From the NCBI GenBank assembly GCA_934659445.1, contig CAKUHV010000094.1, positions 1-6,344 of the forward strand: a DNA stretch of 6,344 bases, written 5' to 3'. A program made the translations under genes and the position numbers. The notes beneath the pieces are model-generated. The model made no database searches. It was not told where the DNA came from and worked only from the letters and a program-made list of their open reading frames with translations. Of this stretch, positions 1 through 5,992 are shown one piece after another. Position 1 is the first letter of the stretch, and every line of letters begins with the position of its first letter. This stretch comes from an uncultured Oscillospiraceae bacterium. Its GTDB lineage: Bacteria; Bacillota; Clostridia; Oscillospirales; Oscillospiraceae.

Positions 1-732
1 CTCATGGGCTTCTTCGCCTTCAACCTGAAGACCGACATCATCCTGACCGGTATCGCCGTGAACATGATCGGCTCCGGCGGCACCCTGTTCCTGGTGAAGG
101 TCATCACCAACATGACCGAGGGTAAAGCCATGGCCTCCACCACCTCTCTCATCACCGCCGTTCATCAGATCCCCTCCTGGAACATCCCCATTATCAAGGA
201 TATTCCCGTGGTGGGCGAGATCCTGTCCGGCCACTGCATCCTGACCTATATCGCCTTCCTGCTGGTGTTCCTCACCTGGGTACTGCTGTATAAGACCCCT
301 CTGGGCCTGAACATCCGCTCCGTGGGCGAGAATCCCAACGCCGCCGCCTCCGTGGGCGTGAGCGTACTGAAGATCAAGTACATCGCCATTGCCTTCTCCG
401 GTCTGATGGCCGGCTTCGGCGGCGCGTTCATGTCCATGTACTACGCTATGGGCTGGTCCCTGGACATGGTGGCCGGCCGCGGCTTCATCGCACTGGCGGC
501 CCAGGCCATGGGCGGCGGAGAGCCTTTGGGCTCCATGCTGTCCGCCCTGATCTTCGGCTTTGCCCAGGCCCTGAGCATCAAGGTCTCCTCCAGAGGCATC
601 GACTCCAACCTGGTCACCCCCATCCCCTATCTGGTGACCATTCTGGGTCTGGTGGTCTTCGCCCTGATCATCCGCAGCAAGGTGAAGCGGCAGCACTCCG
701 CCGCCGCCCTGAAGGACGCGGAGCAGAAGTGA
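1..732 (+). CDS. Nucleoside ABC transporter permease, NupQ/YufQ-like (5'-truncated)
   Basis: This is the C-terminal 243 residues of a membrane permease. The frame is open to the left edge, so the true start lies outside the window. Family members are about 300-320 aa, so roughly the first quarter is missing. Hydrophobic segments lie at visible residues about 14-32, 78-97, 128-150, 162-191 and 210-224. Family landmarks are GENP at 109-112, after a short basic cytoplasmic stretch, and AGRGFIALAA at 158-167, followed by the PLGSMLSALIFGFAQAL segment. These match the BmpA-associated permeases (COG1079, BPD_transp_2) that import nucleosides with a Bmp lipoprotein, a double ATPase and a second permease. 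Those partners are expected just upstream. The tail is basic and cytoplasmic. Two nucleoside hydrolases follow, which supports nucleoside over sugar as cargo. The alternative is another member of the RbsC-like permease group. Family call is firm; exact substrate is inferred. Confidence 0.88.
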   Translation, partial: LMGFFAFNLKTDIILTGIAVNMIGSGGTLFLVKVITNMTEGKAMASTTSLITAVHQIPSWNIPIIKDIPVVGEILSGHCILTYIAFLLVFLTWVLLYKTPLGLNIRSVGENPNAAASVGVSVLKIKYIAIAFSGLMAGFGGAFMSMYYAMGWSLDMVAGRGFIALAAQAMGGGEPLGSMLSALIFGFAQALSIKVSSRGIDSNLVTPIPYLVTILGLVVFALIIRSKVKRQHSAAALKDAEQK

Positions 733-742
733 TTTTCCGGCG

Positions 743-781
743 TCTGCCGCCCCGGCGCTGCCGGGGCGGCAGATGTTCTTT
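743..781 (+). terminator. 14-bp hairpin with short T-rich tail between permease and hydrolase (terminator or attenuator)
   Basis: Bases 743-756 and 760-773 are perfect reverse complements (14 bp, mostly G/C) with a 3-base loop, followed by TGTTCTTT. It begins 10 bases after the permease stop. The T tract is interrupted, so termination may be partial. Only 26 bases separate it from the GTG start of the next gene, too few for a promoter. Partial termination or an mRNA processing/stability element inside one operon is therefore more likely than a clean operon end. Confidence 0.7.
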
Positions 782-783
782 AC

Positions 784-790
784 AGAGAGG
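784..790 (+). promoter_or_regulatory. Ribosome binding site that sets the GTG start of the first nucleoside hydrolase
   Basis: AGAGAGG lies 9 bases before GTG at 800. The longer in-frame ATG at 773 is the last base of the hairpin stem onward and lacks a clear GGAGG-like site. The GTG start also puts the DxDxxxDD motif at residue 12, near the N-terminus as is usual in this family. Confidence 0.8.
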
Positions 791-799
791 AATGATACC

Positions 800-1759
800 G
801 TGAGCAAATCAAAAAAGATCCCCCTGATCCTGGACGGCGACCCCGGCCACGATGACGCCATCGCCTGGATGCTGGCCCGGGCCAACCCGGTGTTTGACAT
901 CCGGGCCGTGACCACCTGCGCCGGCAACCAGACCATCGAAAAGACCACCTACAACGCCCGGCGCATCTGCGCCCTGCTGGGCATCGACGCGCCGGTGGCC
1001 ATGGGCCGCCCCGGCCCCCTGCTGGCCGACCCCATCACCGCCGGGAATATCCACGGCCAGAGCGGGCTGGACGGTCCCGCCCTGCCCGAGCCTGCGGACG
1101 ACCTGTCCCCCCTGGGGGCGGTTGAGCTGATGGCCAGGGTGCTGCGGGAGAGCGAGGAGCCGGTGACCATCGTCGCCACCGGCCCCCAGACCAACGTGGC
1201 TGCCCTGCTGCTGGCCCACCCGGAGCTGAAGGAGAAGATCGCCCGCATCTCCCTGATGGGTGGCGGGATCGAAACGGGCAACTGGACCCCGGCGGCGGAG
1301 TTCAACATTCTGGTGGATCCCGAGGCCGCCCAGCTGGTGTTCCAGTCGGGCATCACCGTATACATGGCGGGGCTGGACGTGACGGAGAAGGCCCTGATCT
1401 TCCCCGAGGACTTCGAGCGCATCCGCGCCGTGAAAAACCAGGTGGCCGAGGTGGTAGCCCAGTGGCTGGAGTTCTTCTATCAGTTCCACCGCTCCATCGG
1501 CTACGCCGGCGCCCCCCTGCATGACCCCTGCGCCGTGGCCTATCTGCTCAAGCCGGAGCTGTTCACCACCGGGGACTATAACGTCCAGATCGAGACCGCC
1601 GGGGAGTACTGCCGGGGGGCCACCGTGGCGGACACCCGGGGCTATGAAAACACGGCCAAGGCCAACGCCCGCTGCCTGCTGAATGTGGACCGGGAGGGCT
1701 TTGTGGATCTGATCGTAGACGCAGTCAGATCCTACGACGGAAGAGAGGTGCCCGTATGA
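800..1759 (+). CDS. Nucleoside hydrolase, RihA-like (inosine/uridine-preferring family)
   Basis: This is a 319-aa enzyme that hydrolyses the N-glycosidic bond of ribonucleosides, releasing base and ribose in the cytoplasm. The N-terminal Ca2+/ribose-binding motif DGDPGHDD is at residues 12-19. His85 lies in NIHGQSGLDG. The ribose-pocket segment NWTPAAEFNI is at 161-170, followed by DPEAA. The catalytic His and Ca2+-ligand Asp of family group I are H241-D242 in GAPLHDPC. The length is typical (about 310-320 aa). From memory it resembles E. coli RihA along its whole length (for example SGLDGPALPEP and ESEEPVTIVATGPQTNVA), which suggests pyrimidine ribonucleosides, but the sequence does not settle base preference. 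Its stop overlaps the next hydrolase start (ATGA, 1756-1759), indicating translational coupling. It sits downstream of a nucleoside permease, so it probably acts on imported nucleosides. An in-frame ATG at 773 was rejected as start. Confidence 0.93.
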   Translation: MSKSKKIPLILDGDPGHDDAIAWMLARANPVFDIRAVTTCAGNQTIEKTTYNARRICALLGIDAPVAMGRPGPLLADPITAGNIHGQSGLDGPALPEPADDLSPLGAVELMARVLRESEEPVTIVATGPQTNVAALLLAHPELKEKIARISLMGGGIETGNWTPAAEFNILVDPEAAQLVFQSGITVYMAGLDVTEKALIFPEDFERIRAVKNQVAEVVAQWLEFFYQFHRSIGYAGAPLHDPCAVAYLLKPELFTTGDYNVQIETAGEYCRGATVADTRGYENTAKANARCLLNVDREGFVDLIVDAVRSYDGREVPV

Positions 1760-2688
1760 ACAGGATCCCCGTGTGGTTCGACACCGACATCGGCGTGGAC
1801 GACGCCGTAGCCTTTCTGGTGATGCACAAGCTGCCCCAGCTGGAGGTAAAGGGCATCTCCGCGGTGGCCGGCAATGTAGAGCTGTCCCACACCTACCCCA
1901 ACGCCCGGAACATCTGCGCCTTTGTGGGGACGGACTACCCCGTCTATAAGGGTGCCGACCACCCCCTGCTGAGGGATCAGATCACCGCCCCCTATGTCCA
2001 CGGGGTGGACGGTCTGGGGGAGGCCACCCTGCCCCCCTCTCCGGCTCCCCACCAGACAAAGCCCGCCTGGGACGCCCTGTATGAGGCCGCCGTGGCCGCC
2101 AAGGGCGAGCTGCAGGTGATCGCCGTGGGCCCCCTGACCAACATCGCCATCACTCTGGGCAAATACCCCCAGATCAAGTCCCTGATCAAGCGCCTGCTGA
2201 TCATGGGCGGCAGCGCTACCAAGGGCAACACCACCCCTGCCGCCGAGTTCAACATCTACGCCGACCCCCACGCCGCCCAGGTGGTGTTCAAGTCCGGCAT
2301 CCCCATGGTCATGTGCGGTCTGGATGTGACCACCGCAGCCTATCTGACCCCGGAGGAGGTGGCGGAGATCGGCCGCCACGGCACAGACGTGTGCCGCTTC
2401 TTCCTGGACAGCACCCGTCTGCCCCTGTCCTTCTCCGAGCGGGGCGGCCGCAGGCCCGGGCTGTGCCTGCACGATGTGTGCCCCGTGCTTTACATCACCC
2501 ACCCCCAGCTCTTTCAGGGGCAGGAGGCCGGCGTGTTCGTAGAGACCCAGAGCACCGTCTGCAACGGCAAGACGGTCACCGACCTGTGGAGCGACAAGAA
2601 GTTCCCCCGCCGCAACGTCTTTGTGGTGCTGGATGTGGACCGCCCGGCCTTCGCCGGACTGGTGCGGGACCTGCTGACCAGCTACTGA
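1756..2688 (+). CDS. Second nucleoside hydrolase, divergent paralogue
   Basis: This is a 310-aa member of the same nucleoside hydrolase family. DTDIGVDD is at residues 9-16, His82 is in YVHGVDGLG, GNTTPAAEFNIYADPHAA is at 157-174, and the catalytic H239-D240 pair is in CLHDVCP, so the active site appears complete. The start is well supported: AGAGGTG at 1744-1750 lies 5 bases upstream and the ATG overlaps the previous stop as ATGA. It shares signature blocks with the preceding hydrolase but differs clearly between them, especially around residues 90-118 and in the helical region 196-236. It is therefore an old paralogue, not a recent duplication, and probably has a different nucleoside preference (one purine- or broad-specific, one pyrimidine-specific). 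That split is inference. It is the last gene of the operon; a strong terminator begins 8 bases after the stop. Confidence 0.92.
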   Translation: MNRIPVWFDTDIGVDDAVAFLVMHKLPQLEVKGISAVAGNVELSHTYPNARNICAFVGTDYPVYKGADHPLLRDQITAPYVHGVDGLGEATLPPSPAPHQTKPAWDALYEAAVAAKGELQVIAVGPLTNIAITLGKYPQIKSLIKRLLIMGGSATKGNTTPAAEFNIYADPHAAQVVFKSGIPMVMCGLDVTTAAYLTPEEVAEIGRHGTDVCRFFLDSTRLPLSFSERGGRRPGLCLHDVCPVLYITHPQLFQGQEAGVFVETQSTVCNGKTVTDLWSDKKFPRRNVFVVLDVDRPAFAGLVRDLLTSY

Positions 2689-2695
2689 GCATCTG

Positions 2696-2730
2696 ATCCC
2701 CGCCCGCTCCCGCGGGCGGGGATGCTTTTA
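2696..2730 (+). terminator. Intrinsic terminator of the nucleoside operon
   Basis: A perfect 12-bp GC-rich stem (2696-2707 with 2712-2723) has a 4-base loop and is followed by GCTTTTA. It starts 8 bases after the stop of the second hydrolase. Confidence 0.88.
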
Positions 2731-2732
2731 TG

Positions 2733-2757
2733 CCGTCCCTGTTCCGCGGACGGTTTT
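2733..2757 (+). terminator. Second, weaker terminator-like hairpin
   Basis: CCGTCC (2733-2738) pairs with GGACGG (2748-2753) across a 9-base loop and runs straight into TTTT, with a T-rich tract continuing to about 2776. It is probably a backup to the terminator just upstream. The short stem makes it less certain. Confidence 0.5.
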
Positions 2758-2858
2758 CCTTTGTTTTGTCTTTTTTGCTCCCTCCGGATGGGCAAATCTC
2801 ACTTTTTCTTCCTTTCATAGGGGAGAACCCGCCCGTTTTGTATGTTTTTGTCCTCCCC

Positions 2859-2874
2859 CGGGATTGACATCCCG
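2859..2874 (+). promoter_or_regulatory. Perfect dyad over the -35 box, candidate operator
   Basis: CGGGAT (2859-2864) and ATCCCG (2869-2874) form a perfect inverted repeat with a 4-base spacer. The TTGACA -35 box occupies 2864-2869, so a dimeric regulator bound here would block RNA polymerase. The dyad is seen directly; its regulatory role and the protein are inferred. A 6+6 repeat can occur by chance. Confidence 0.4.
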
Positions 2875-2893
2875 TCCTCTTTCTGCCTATAAT
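2864..2893 (+). promoter_or_regulatory. Consensus sigma-A promoter of serC-serA
   Basis: TTGACA (2864-2869) and TATAAT (2888-2893) are both exact consensus hexamers, 18 bp apart. T-rich sequence lies upstream (about 2834-2852). Transcription would begin near 2900, giving a leader of about 95 bases before the serC ATG. No other promoter of this quality is visible in the 255-base gap. Confidence 0.88.
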
Positions 2894-2901
2894 AAGTATC
2901 T

Positions 2902-2967
2902 GCCTTACTCCCGATTTACAAGGGAGGGGGCGCAGCTTTGTTCCCGGCCCGCCCTGCTTTGCCGGGG
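2902..2967 (+). promoter_or_regulatory. Structured serC leader with two hairpins
   Basis: Hairpin 1 pairs CTCCC (2908-2912) with GGGAG (2922-2926). With A2907 bulged it extends through G-U and G-C pairs to 2902/2931. It covers the purine-rich AGGGAGGGGG at 2921-2930. Hairpin 2 pairs CCCGGC (2943-2948) with GCCGGG (2961-2966) across a 12-base loop. Neither is followed by a proper T tract before serC, so they are not clear terminators. I recognise no known riboswitch or T-box here. Function is unknown. Confidence 0.4.
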
Positions 2968-2975
2968 ATCTTTTG

Positions 2976-2982
2976 AAAGGGG
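2976..2982 (+). promoter_or_regulatory. Ribosome binding site of serC, favouring the ATG at 2995
   Basis: AAAGGGG ends 12 bases before ATG 2995 and only 3 bases before the in-frame GTG at 2986. Three bases is too close for initiation; 12 is long but workable. The ATG also gives an N-terminus (MNDRVYNFAAGP) of the usual SerC form. Confidence 0.65.
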
Positions 2983-2994
2983 TTTGTGAAAACC

Positions 2995-4077
2995 ATGAAT
3001 GATCGTGTCTACAACTTCGCCGCCGGCCCGTCCACCATGCCTCTGTCTGTGCTGGAGCGCGCCGGGTCAGAGATCACCAACTACCGCGGCAGCGGCATGT
3101 CAGTGATGGAGATGAGTCACCGATCTAAGGTTTTCATGGAGATCCACGCCCAGACTCAGGAGAAGCTCCGCCGGATCATGAACATCCCCGCGGGCTATAA
3201 GCCCCTGTTCCTCCAGACCGGAGCCACCGGCCAGTTTGCCGCCATCCCCCTGAACCTGATGGGCGAAAACGGCAGGGCCGACTACGCCGTGACGGGCAAC
3301 TTCTCCAACCTGGCCATGAAGGAAGCCAAAAAGTACGGCGCCGTGAACATCGCCGCCGACACCTCTGACCGGGACCACTCCTATATCCCCGCCCAAGATC
3401 AGCTGAAGCTGGATCCGGAGGCCAGCTACTTCTACTACTGCGCCAACAACACCATTTACGGCACCGAGTGGCAGTATGTCCCCCAGGTCGGCAGTGTGCC
3501 TCTTGTGTGCGACATGTCCTCTGACATTCTGTCCCGCCCGGTGGACGTGTCCAAATACGGCCTGATCTACGCCGGGGCTCAGAAGAATATGGCCCCTGCC
3601 GGCCTGACCGTGGTGATCGTCAAGGAGTCTCTGGCGGGCCATGAGCTGCCCATCACCCCCACCATCTTCAACTATCAGACCATGATCGAGAAGGACTCCA
3701 TGTACAACACGCCCCCCTGCTGGAACATCTATATGCTGGGGCTGGTGCTGGACTGGATCGATGAGCAGGGCGGCCTGCATGGGATGGAGAAGCTGCGCGC
3801 CCTGCGCTCCGGTATGCTGTACGACACGCTGGACAGCTCCCGCCTGTTCCGCTGCCACGCGGAGAAGGGCTCCCGCTCCGGCATGAACGTTACCTTCCGC
3901 ACCGGCAGCGAGGAGCTGGACGCCAAGTTCGTTCAGGAGGCTACCGCCGCCGGATTCGTCAACCTGAAGGGCCACCGCAAGACCGGCGGCATGCGTGCTT
4001 CTATCTACAATGCCATGCCTGTTGAAGGCGTGGAGAAGCTGTGCGACTTCATTAAGGCCTTCGACAAAAACAATTGA
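2995..4077 (+). CDS. serC: Phosphoserine aminotransferase SerC
   Basis: SerC transfers the amino group of glutamate to 3-phosphohydroxypyruvate to form O-phosphoserine, the second step of serine synthesis from glycolysis. It is a cytoplasmic PLP enzyme that normally works as a homodimer. The 360-aa product matches the usual length. The N-terminus VYNFAAGPSTMP is the classic SerC start. SHRS at 41-44 holds the His-Arg pair used for phosphate binding. W159 follows GTE in the cofactor region. CDMSSD at 172-177 carries the PLP-ring Asp, and AGAQKN at 193-198 carries the PLP lysine, K197. GGMRASIYNA at 331-340 is the C-terminal substrate-binding signature. The start at 2995 is preferred over GTG 2986 on ribosome binding site spacing. 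It is first in a two-gene operon driven by the consensus promoter at 2864-2893; serA begins 49 bases downstream. Nothing looks broken. Confidence 0.95.
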   Translation: MNDRVYNFAAGPSTMPLSVLERAGSEITNYRGSGMSVMEMSHRSKVFMEIHAQTQEKLRRIMNIPAGYKPLFLQTGATGQFAAIPLNLMGENGRADYAVTGNFSNLAMKEAKKYGAVNIAADTSDRDHSYIPAQDQLKLDPEASYFYYCANNTIYGTEWQYVPQVGSVPLVCDMSSDILSRPVDVSKYGLIYAGAQKNMAPAGLTVVIVKESLAGHELPITPTIFNYQTMIEKDSMYNTPPCWNIYMLGLVLDWIDEQGGLHGMEKLRALRSGMLYDTLDSSRLFRCHAEKGSRSGMNVTFRTGSEELDAKFVQEATAAGFVNLKGHRKTGGMRASIYNAMPVEGVEKLCDFIKAFDKNN

Positions 4078-4126
4078 TTTTTCCGCCCTCATGGGCACAC
4101 TTTAGAATAGATTCGAGGTATGCTTT

Positions 4127-5299
4127 ATGTACCGCATCAAAACACTGAATAAGATCTCCACCGTGGGGCTGGGCCAGCTGAGCAAGGACCAGTTCCAGGT
4201 GGGCACCGATGTAGAAAACGAGGACGGCATTCTGGTCCGCTCCGCCCCCATGCAGGACTATGTGTTCCCCGACGCCCTGCGGGCCATCGCCCGGGCGGGG
4301 GCGGGCACCAACAATATCCCCATCGACCGCTGCTCTGAAAACGGCATCGTTGTGTTCAACACCCCGGGCGCCAACGCCAACGCCGTGAAGGAGCTGGTCA
4401 TTGCCGCCCTGCTCATCGCCTCCCGGGACATCATCGGCGGCAACCGCTGGGTGATGGAGCAGGCCAGCACCCCCGGCATCGACCTGGCCGCCGCCGTGGA
4501 GAAGGGCAAGTCCGCCTTTGTGGGGCCGGAGCTGTACCGCAAGACCCTGGGCGTCATCGGTCTGGGGGCCATCGGCGCCCTGGTGTGCAACGCCGCCCTG
4601 GAGCTGGGCATGGACGTATACGGCTATGACCCCTTCCTGTCCGTAGACGCCGCCCTGCGTCTGGACCGCCACGTCCATGTGGTGAAGGACGTGAACGACC
4701 TGTACCGGGTGTCCGACTATGTGACCATCCATGTGCCCTTCAACAAGGACACGAAGGATTTTATCAACGCCGATGCCATCGCCAAGATGAAGGGGCAGGC
4801 CCGGGTGCTGAATCTGGCCCGGGGCGGGCTGGTGAACGACGACGACATGATCGCCGCCCTTCAGTCCGGCCGCATCGCCAAGTACGTTACCGATTTCCCC
4901 GACGAGAAGATCGTGGCAGCCCTCAACGTGGTGGCCCTGCCCCATCTGGGGGCCTCCACCCCGGAGAGCGAGGACAACTGCGCCGTCATGGCCGCCCGCC
5001 AGCTGCGGGACTATCTGCTCAACGGCAATATCCAGAACTCCGTGAATATGCCCAACGTGGCTCAGGAATGGAGCGGTATCTCCCGCCTGTGCCTGATCCA
5101 CAAAAACGTCCCCTCCATGCTGACCCAGATCATGTCCGTCCTGTCCAAGGAGGGCGTGAACGTGGAGAACATGACCAACAAGTCCAAAAAGGACTACGCC
5201 TATACCATGGTGGACATCAATACCCGCATCAACGACGCCACTGCCGGCGAGCTGCGGGCCATCCCCGGCGTCATCCGCGTCCGGGTGCTGAATCACTGA
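4127..5299 (+). CDS. serA: D-3-phosphoglycerate dehydrogenase SerA with ACT domain
   Basis: SerA oxidises 3-phosphoglycerate to 3-phosphohydroxypyruvate with NAD+, the first and committed step of serine synthesis, and supplies the SerC substrate. The protein has 390 aa. A split substrate-binding domain (about 1-90 and 280-305) surrounds a Rossmann domain with GLGAIG at 145-150 and the NAD-selective acid D168 in GYDPF. The catalytic trio appears to be R232 (NLARGG), E260 (DFPDEK) and H273 (LPHLGAST). A C-terminal ACT domain covers about 318-390. H325, N327 and N345 sit at the spacing of E. coli SerA H344, N346 and N364, the serine-binding residues, so feedback inhibition by L-serine is expected. 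It is a compact form: no long third domain as in the roughly 525-aa Bacillus type. GAGG at 4115-4118 lies 8 bases before the ATG. No promoter is evident in the 49-base gap after serC, so co-transcription is likely. Confidence 0.94.
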   Translation: MYRIKTLNKISTVGLGQLSKDQFQVGTDVENEDGILVRSAPMQDYVFPDALRAIARAGAGTNNIPIDRCSENGIVVFNTPGANANAVKELVIAALLIASRDIIGGNRWVMEQASTPGIDLAAAVEKGKSAFVGPELYRKTLGVIGLGAIGALVCNAALELGMDVYGYDPFLSVDAALRLDRHVHVVKDVNDLYRVSDYVTIHVPFNKDTKDFINADAIAKMKGQARVLNLARGGLVNDDDMIAALQSGRIAKYVTDFPDEKIVAALNVVALPHLGASTPESEDNCAVMAARQLRDYLLNGNIQNSVNMPNVAQEWSGISRLCLIHKNVPSMLTQIMSVLSKEGVNVENMTNKSKKDYAYTMVDINTRINDATAGELRAIPGVIRVRVLNH

Positions 5300-5303
5300 G
5301 ACA

Positions 5304-5347
5304 AAGATCCCCGTTCCACGCTGAACGGGGATCTTCTGTTCCATTTT
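5304..5347 (+). terminator. Intrinsic terminator after serA
   Basis: A perfect 13-bp stem (5304-5316 with 5323-5335) has a 6-base loop and is followed by a broken T-rich tail, CTGTTCCATTTT. It starts 4 bases after the serA stop. The interrupted tail may allow readthrough to the next gene, which starts 18 bases beyond. Confidence 0.78.
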
Positions 5348-5364
5348 ACGACGGGAGGCCGACC

Positions 5365-5928
5365 ATGAAAAAGCTGCGCATCCAATACAACTCCCCGGTG
5401 GTGCTGTCCTTCGCCCTGCTCTCCCTGCTGGCTCTGATTCTAGGCCGGCTCACCGGAGGCTGGACCACCCGCGCCCTGTTCTGCGTCTACCGCGCCCCCC
5501 TCACCGACCCCCTGACCTATGTGCGCATGGTGGGCCATGTGCTGGGGCACTCCGGCTACGCCCACTACATGGGCAACATGACTCTGCTGCTGGTCATCGG
5601 CCCGCCGCTGGAGGAAAAATACGGCAGCGGACGCCTTCTGGGCTGCATCCTGTTCACCGCCCTGGTGTCCGGACTGGTGCAGTTCATCTTCTTCCCCGGC
5701 ACCGCCCTGCTGGGGGCCAGCGGCATCGTGTTCATGATGATCGTACTGTCCTCTCTGGCCGGGATGCGTGAGGGGGCCATCCCCCTCACCCTGATCCTGG
5801 TGGTGCTCATCTATCTGGGGGGCGAGATCGTGGACGCCGTCACCGTGCGGGACAACGTGTCCCAGCTGACCCACATCGTGGGCGGCCTGTGCGGGGCGGG
5901 ACTGGGCTTTTCCATGAAGAAAACCTGA
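5365..5928 (+). CDS. Rhomboid-family intramembrane serine protease
   Basis: This is a 187-aa polytopic membrane protein of peptidase family S54, which cleaves transmembrane segments of other proteins inside the lipid bilayer. The catalytic serine is S119 in GASG (116-118 context LLGASGIVF), and the partner histidine is H170 in LTHIVGG. H67 and N71 in HYMGNM form the family's HxxxN oxyanion-region motif, with an earlier H62. About six hydrophobic segments are visible: 11-29, 68-82, 91-110, 114-133, 139-155 and 168-183, the minimal six-helix core. It has no extra cytoplasmic domain and a short basic N-terminus (MKKLR). GGGAGG at 5353-5358 lies 6 bases before the ATG; the open frame extends upstream into serA but without support. 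Only 18 bases separate it from the serA terminator, so it probably relies on readthrough or a promoter inside serA. The natural substrate cannot be read from the sequence. Confidence 0.9.
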   Translation: MKKLRIQYNSPVVLSFALLSLLALILGRLTGGWTTRALFCVYRAPLTDPLTYVRMVGHVLGHSGYAHYMGNMTLLLVIGPPLEEKYGSGRLLGCILFTALVSGLVQFIFFPGTALLGASGIVFMMIVLSSLAGMREGAIPLTLILVVLIYLGGEIVDAVTVRDNVSQLTHIVGGLCGAGLGFSMKKT

Positions 5929-5939
5929 CCCTTTCAATC

Positions 5940-5982
5940 AAAAACCCCCGCCGTCCGGCAATACCGGACGGCGGGGGTTTTT
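5940..5982. terminator. Bidirectional intrinsic terminator between convergent genes
   Basis: A perfect 19-bp stem (5940-5958 with 5964-5982) has a 5-base loop. It has five A on the left arm and five T on the right, so each strand reads a GC-rich hairpin followed by a U tract. It ends the rhomboid gene on the plus strand (11 bases after the stop) and the PepSY gene on the minus strand (10 bases after its stop). Confidence 0.95.
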
Positions 5983-5992
5983 ATCCGCTCTG

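Noticed and set aside
809..1522. Long antisense open frame opposite the first hydrolase
   Set aside because: His/Gly/Gln-rich composition typical of the reverse complement of GC-rich coding DNA; no domain and no ribosome binding site. The same applies to the long minus-strand frames opposite the second hydrolase, serC, serA and the rhomboid gene.
2313..2696. Plus-strand frame of 127 codons inside the second hydrolase
   Set aside because: Arg/Pro/Gly-rich out-of-frame shadow of a gene with intact catalytic motifs; no initiation signal.
2986..2988. GTG as the serC start
   Set aside because: Only 3 bases from the AAAGGGG site; the ATG three codons later fits spacing and family N-terminus better.
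2900..2994. T-box or known amino-acid riboswitch upstream of serC
   Set aside because: The leader is only about 95 bases, and I find no T-box consensus, no antiterminator/terminator pair and no recognisable riboswitch core.
4085..4096. Small inverted repeat GCCC-TCAT-GGGC between serC and serA
   Set aside because: Only 4 bp of stem and no T tract; too weak to call a terminator.
5068..5364. N-terminal extension of the rhomboid frame back into serA
   Set aside because: The extension overlaps serA out of frame, is Arg/His/Pro-rich, and the ATG at 5365 has a good GGGAGG site 6 bases upstream.
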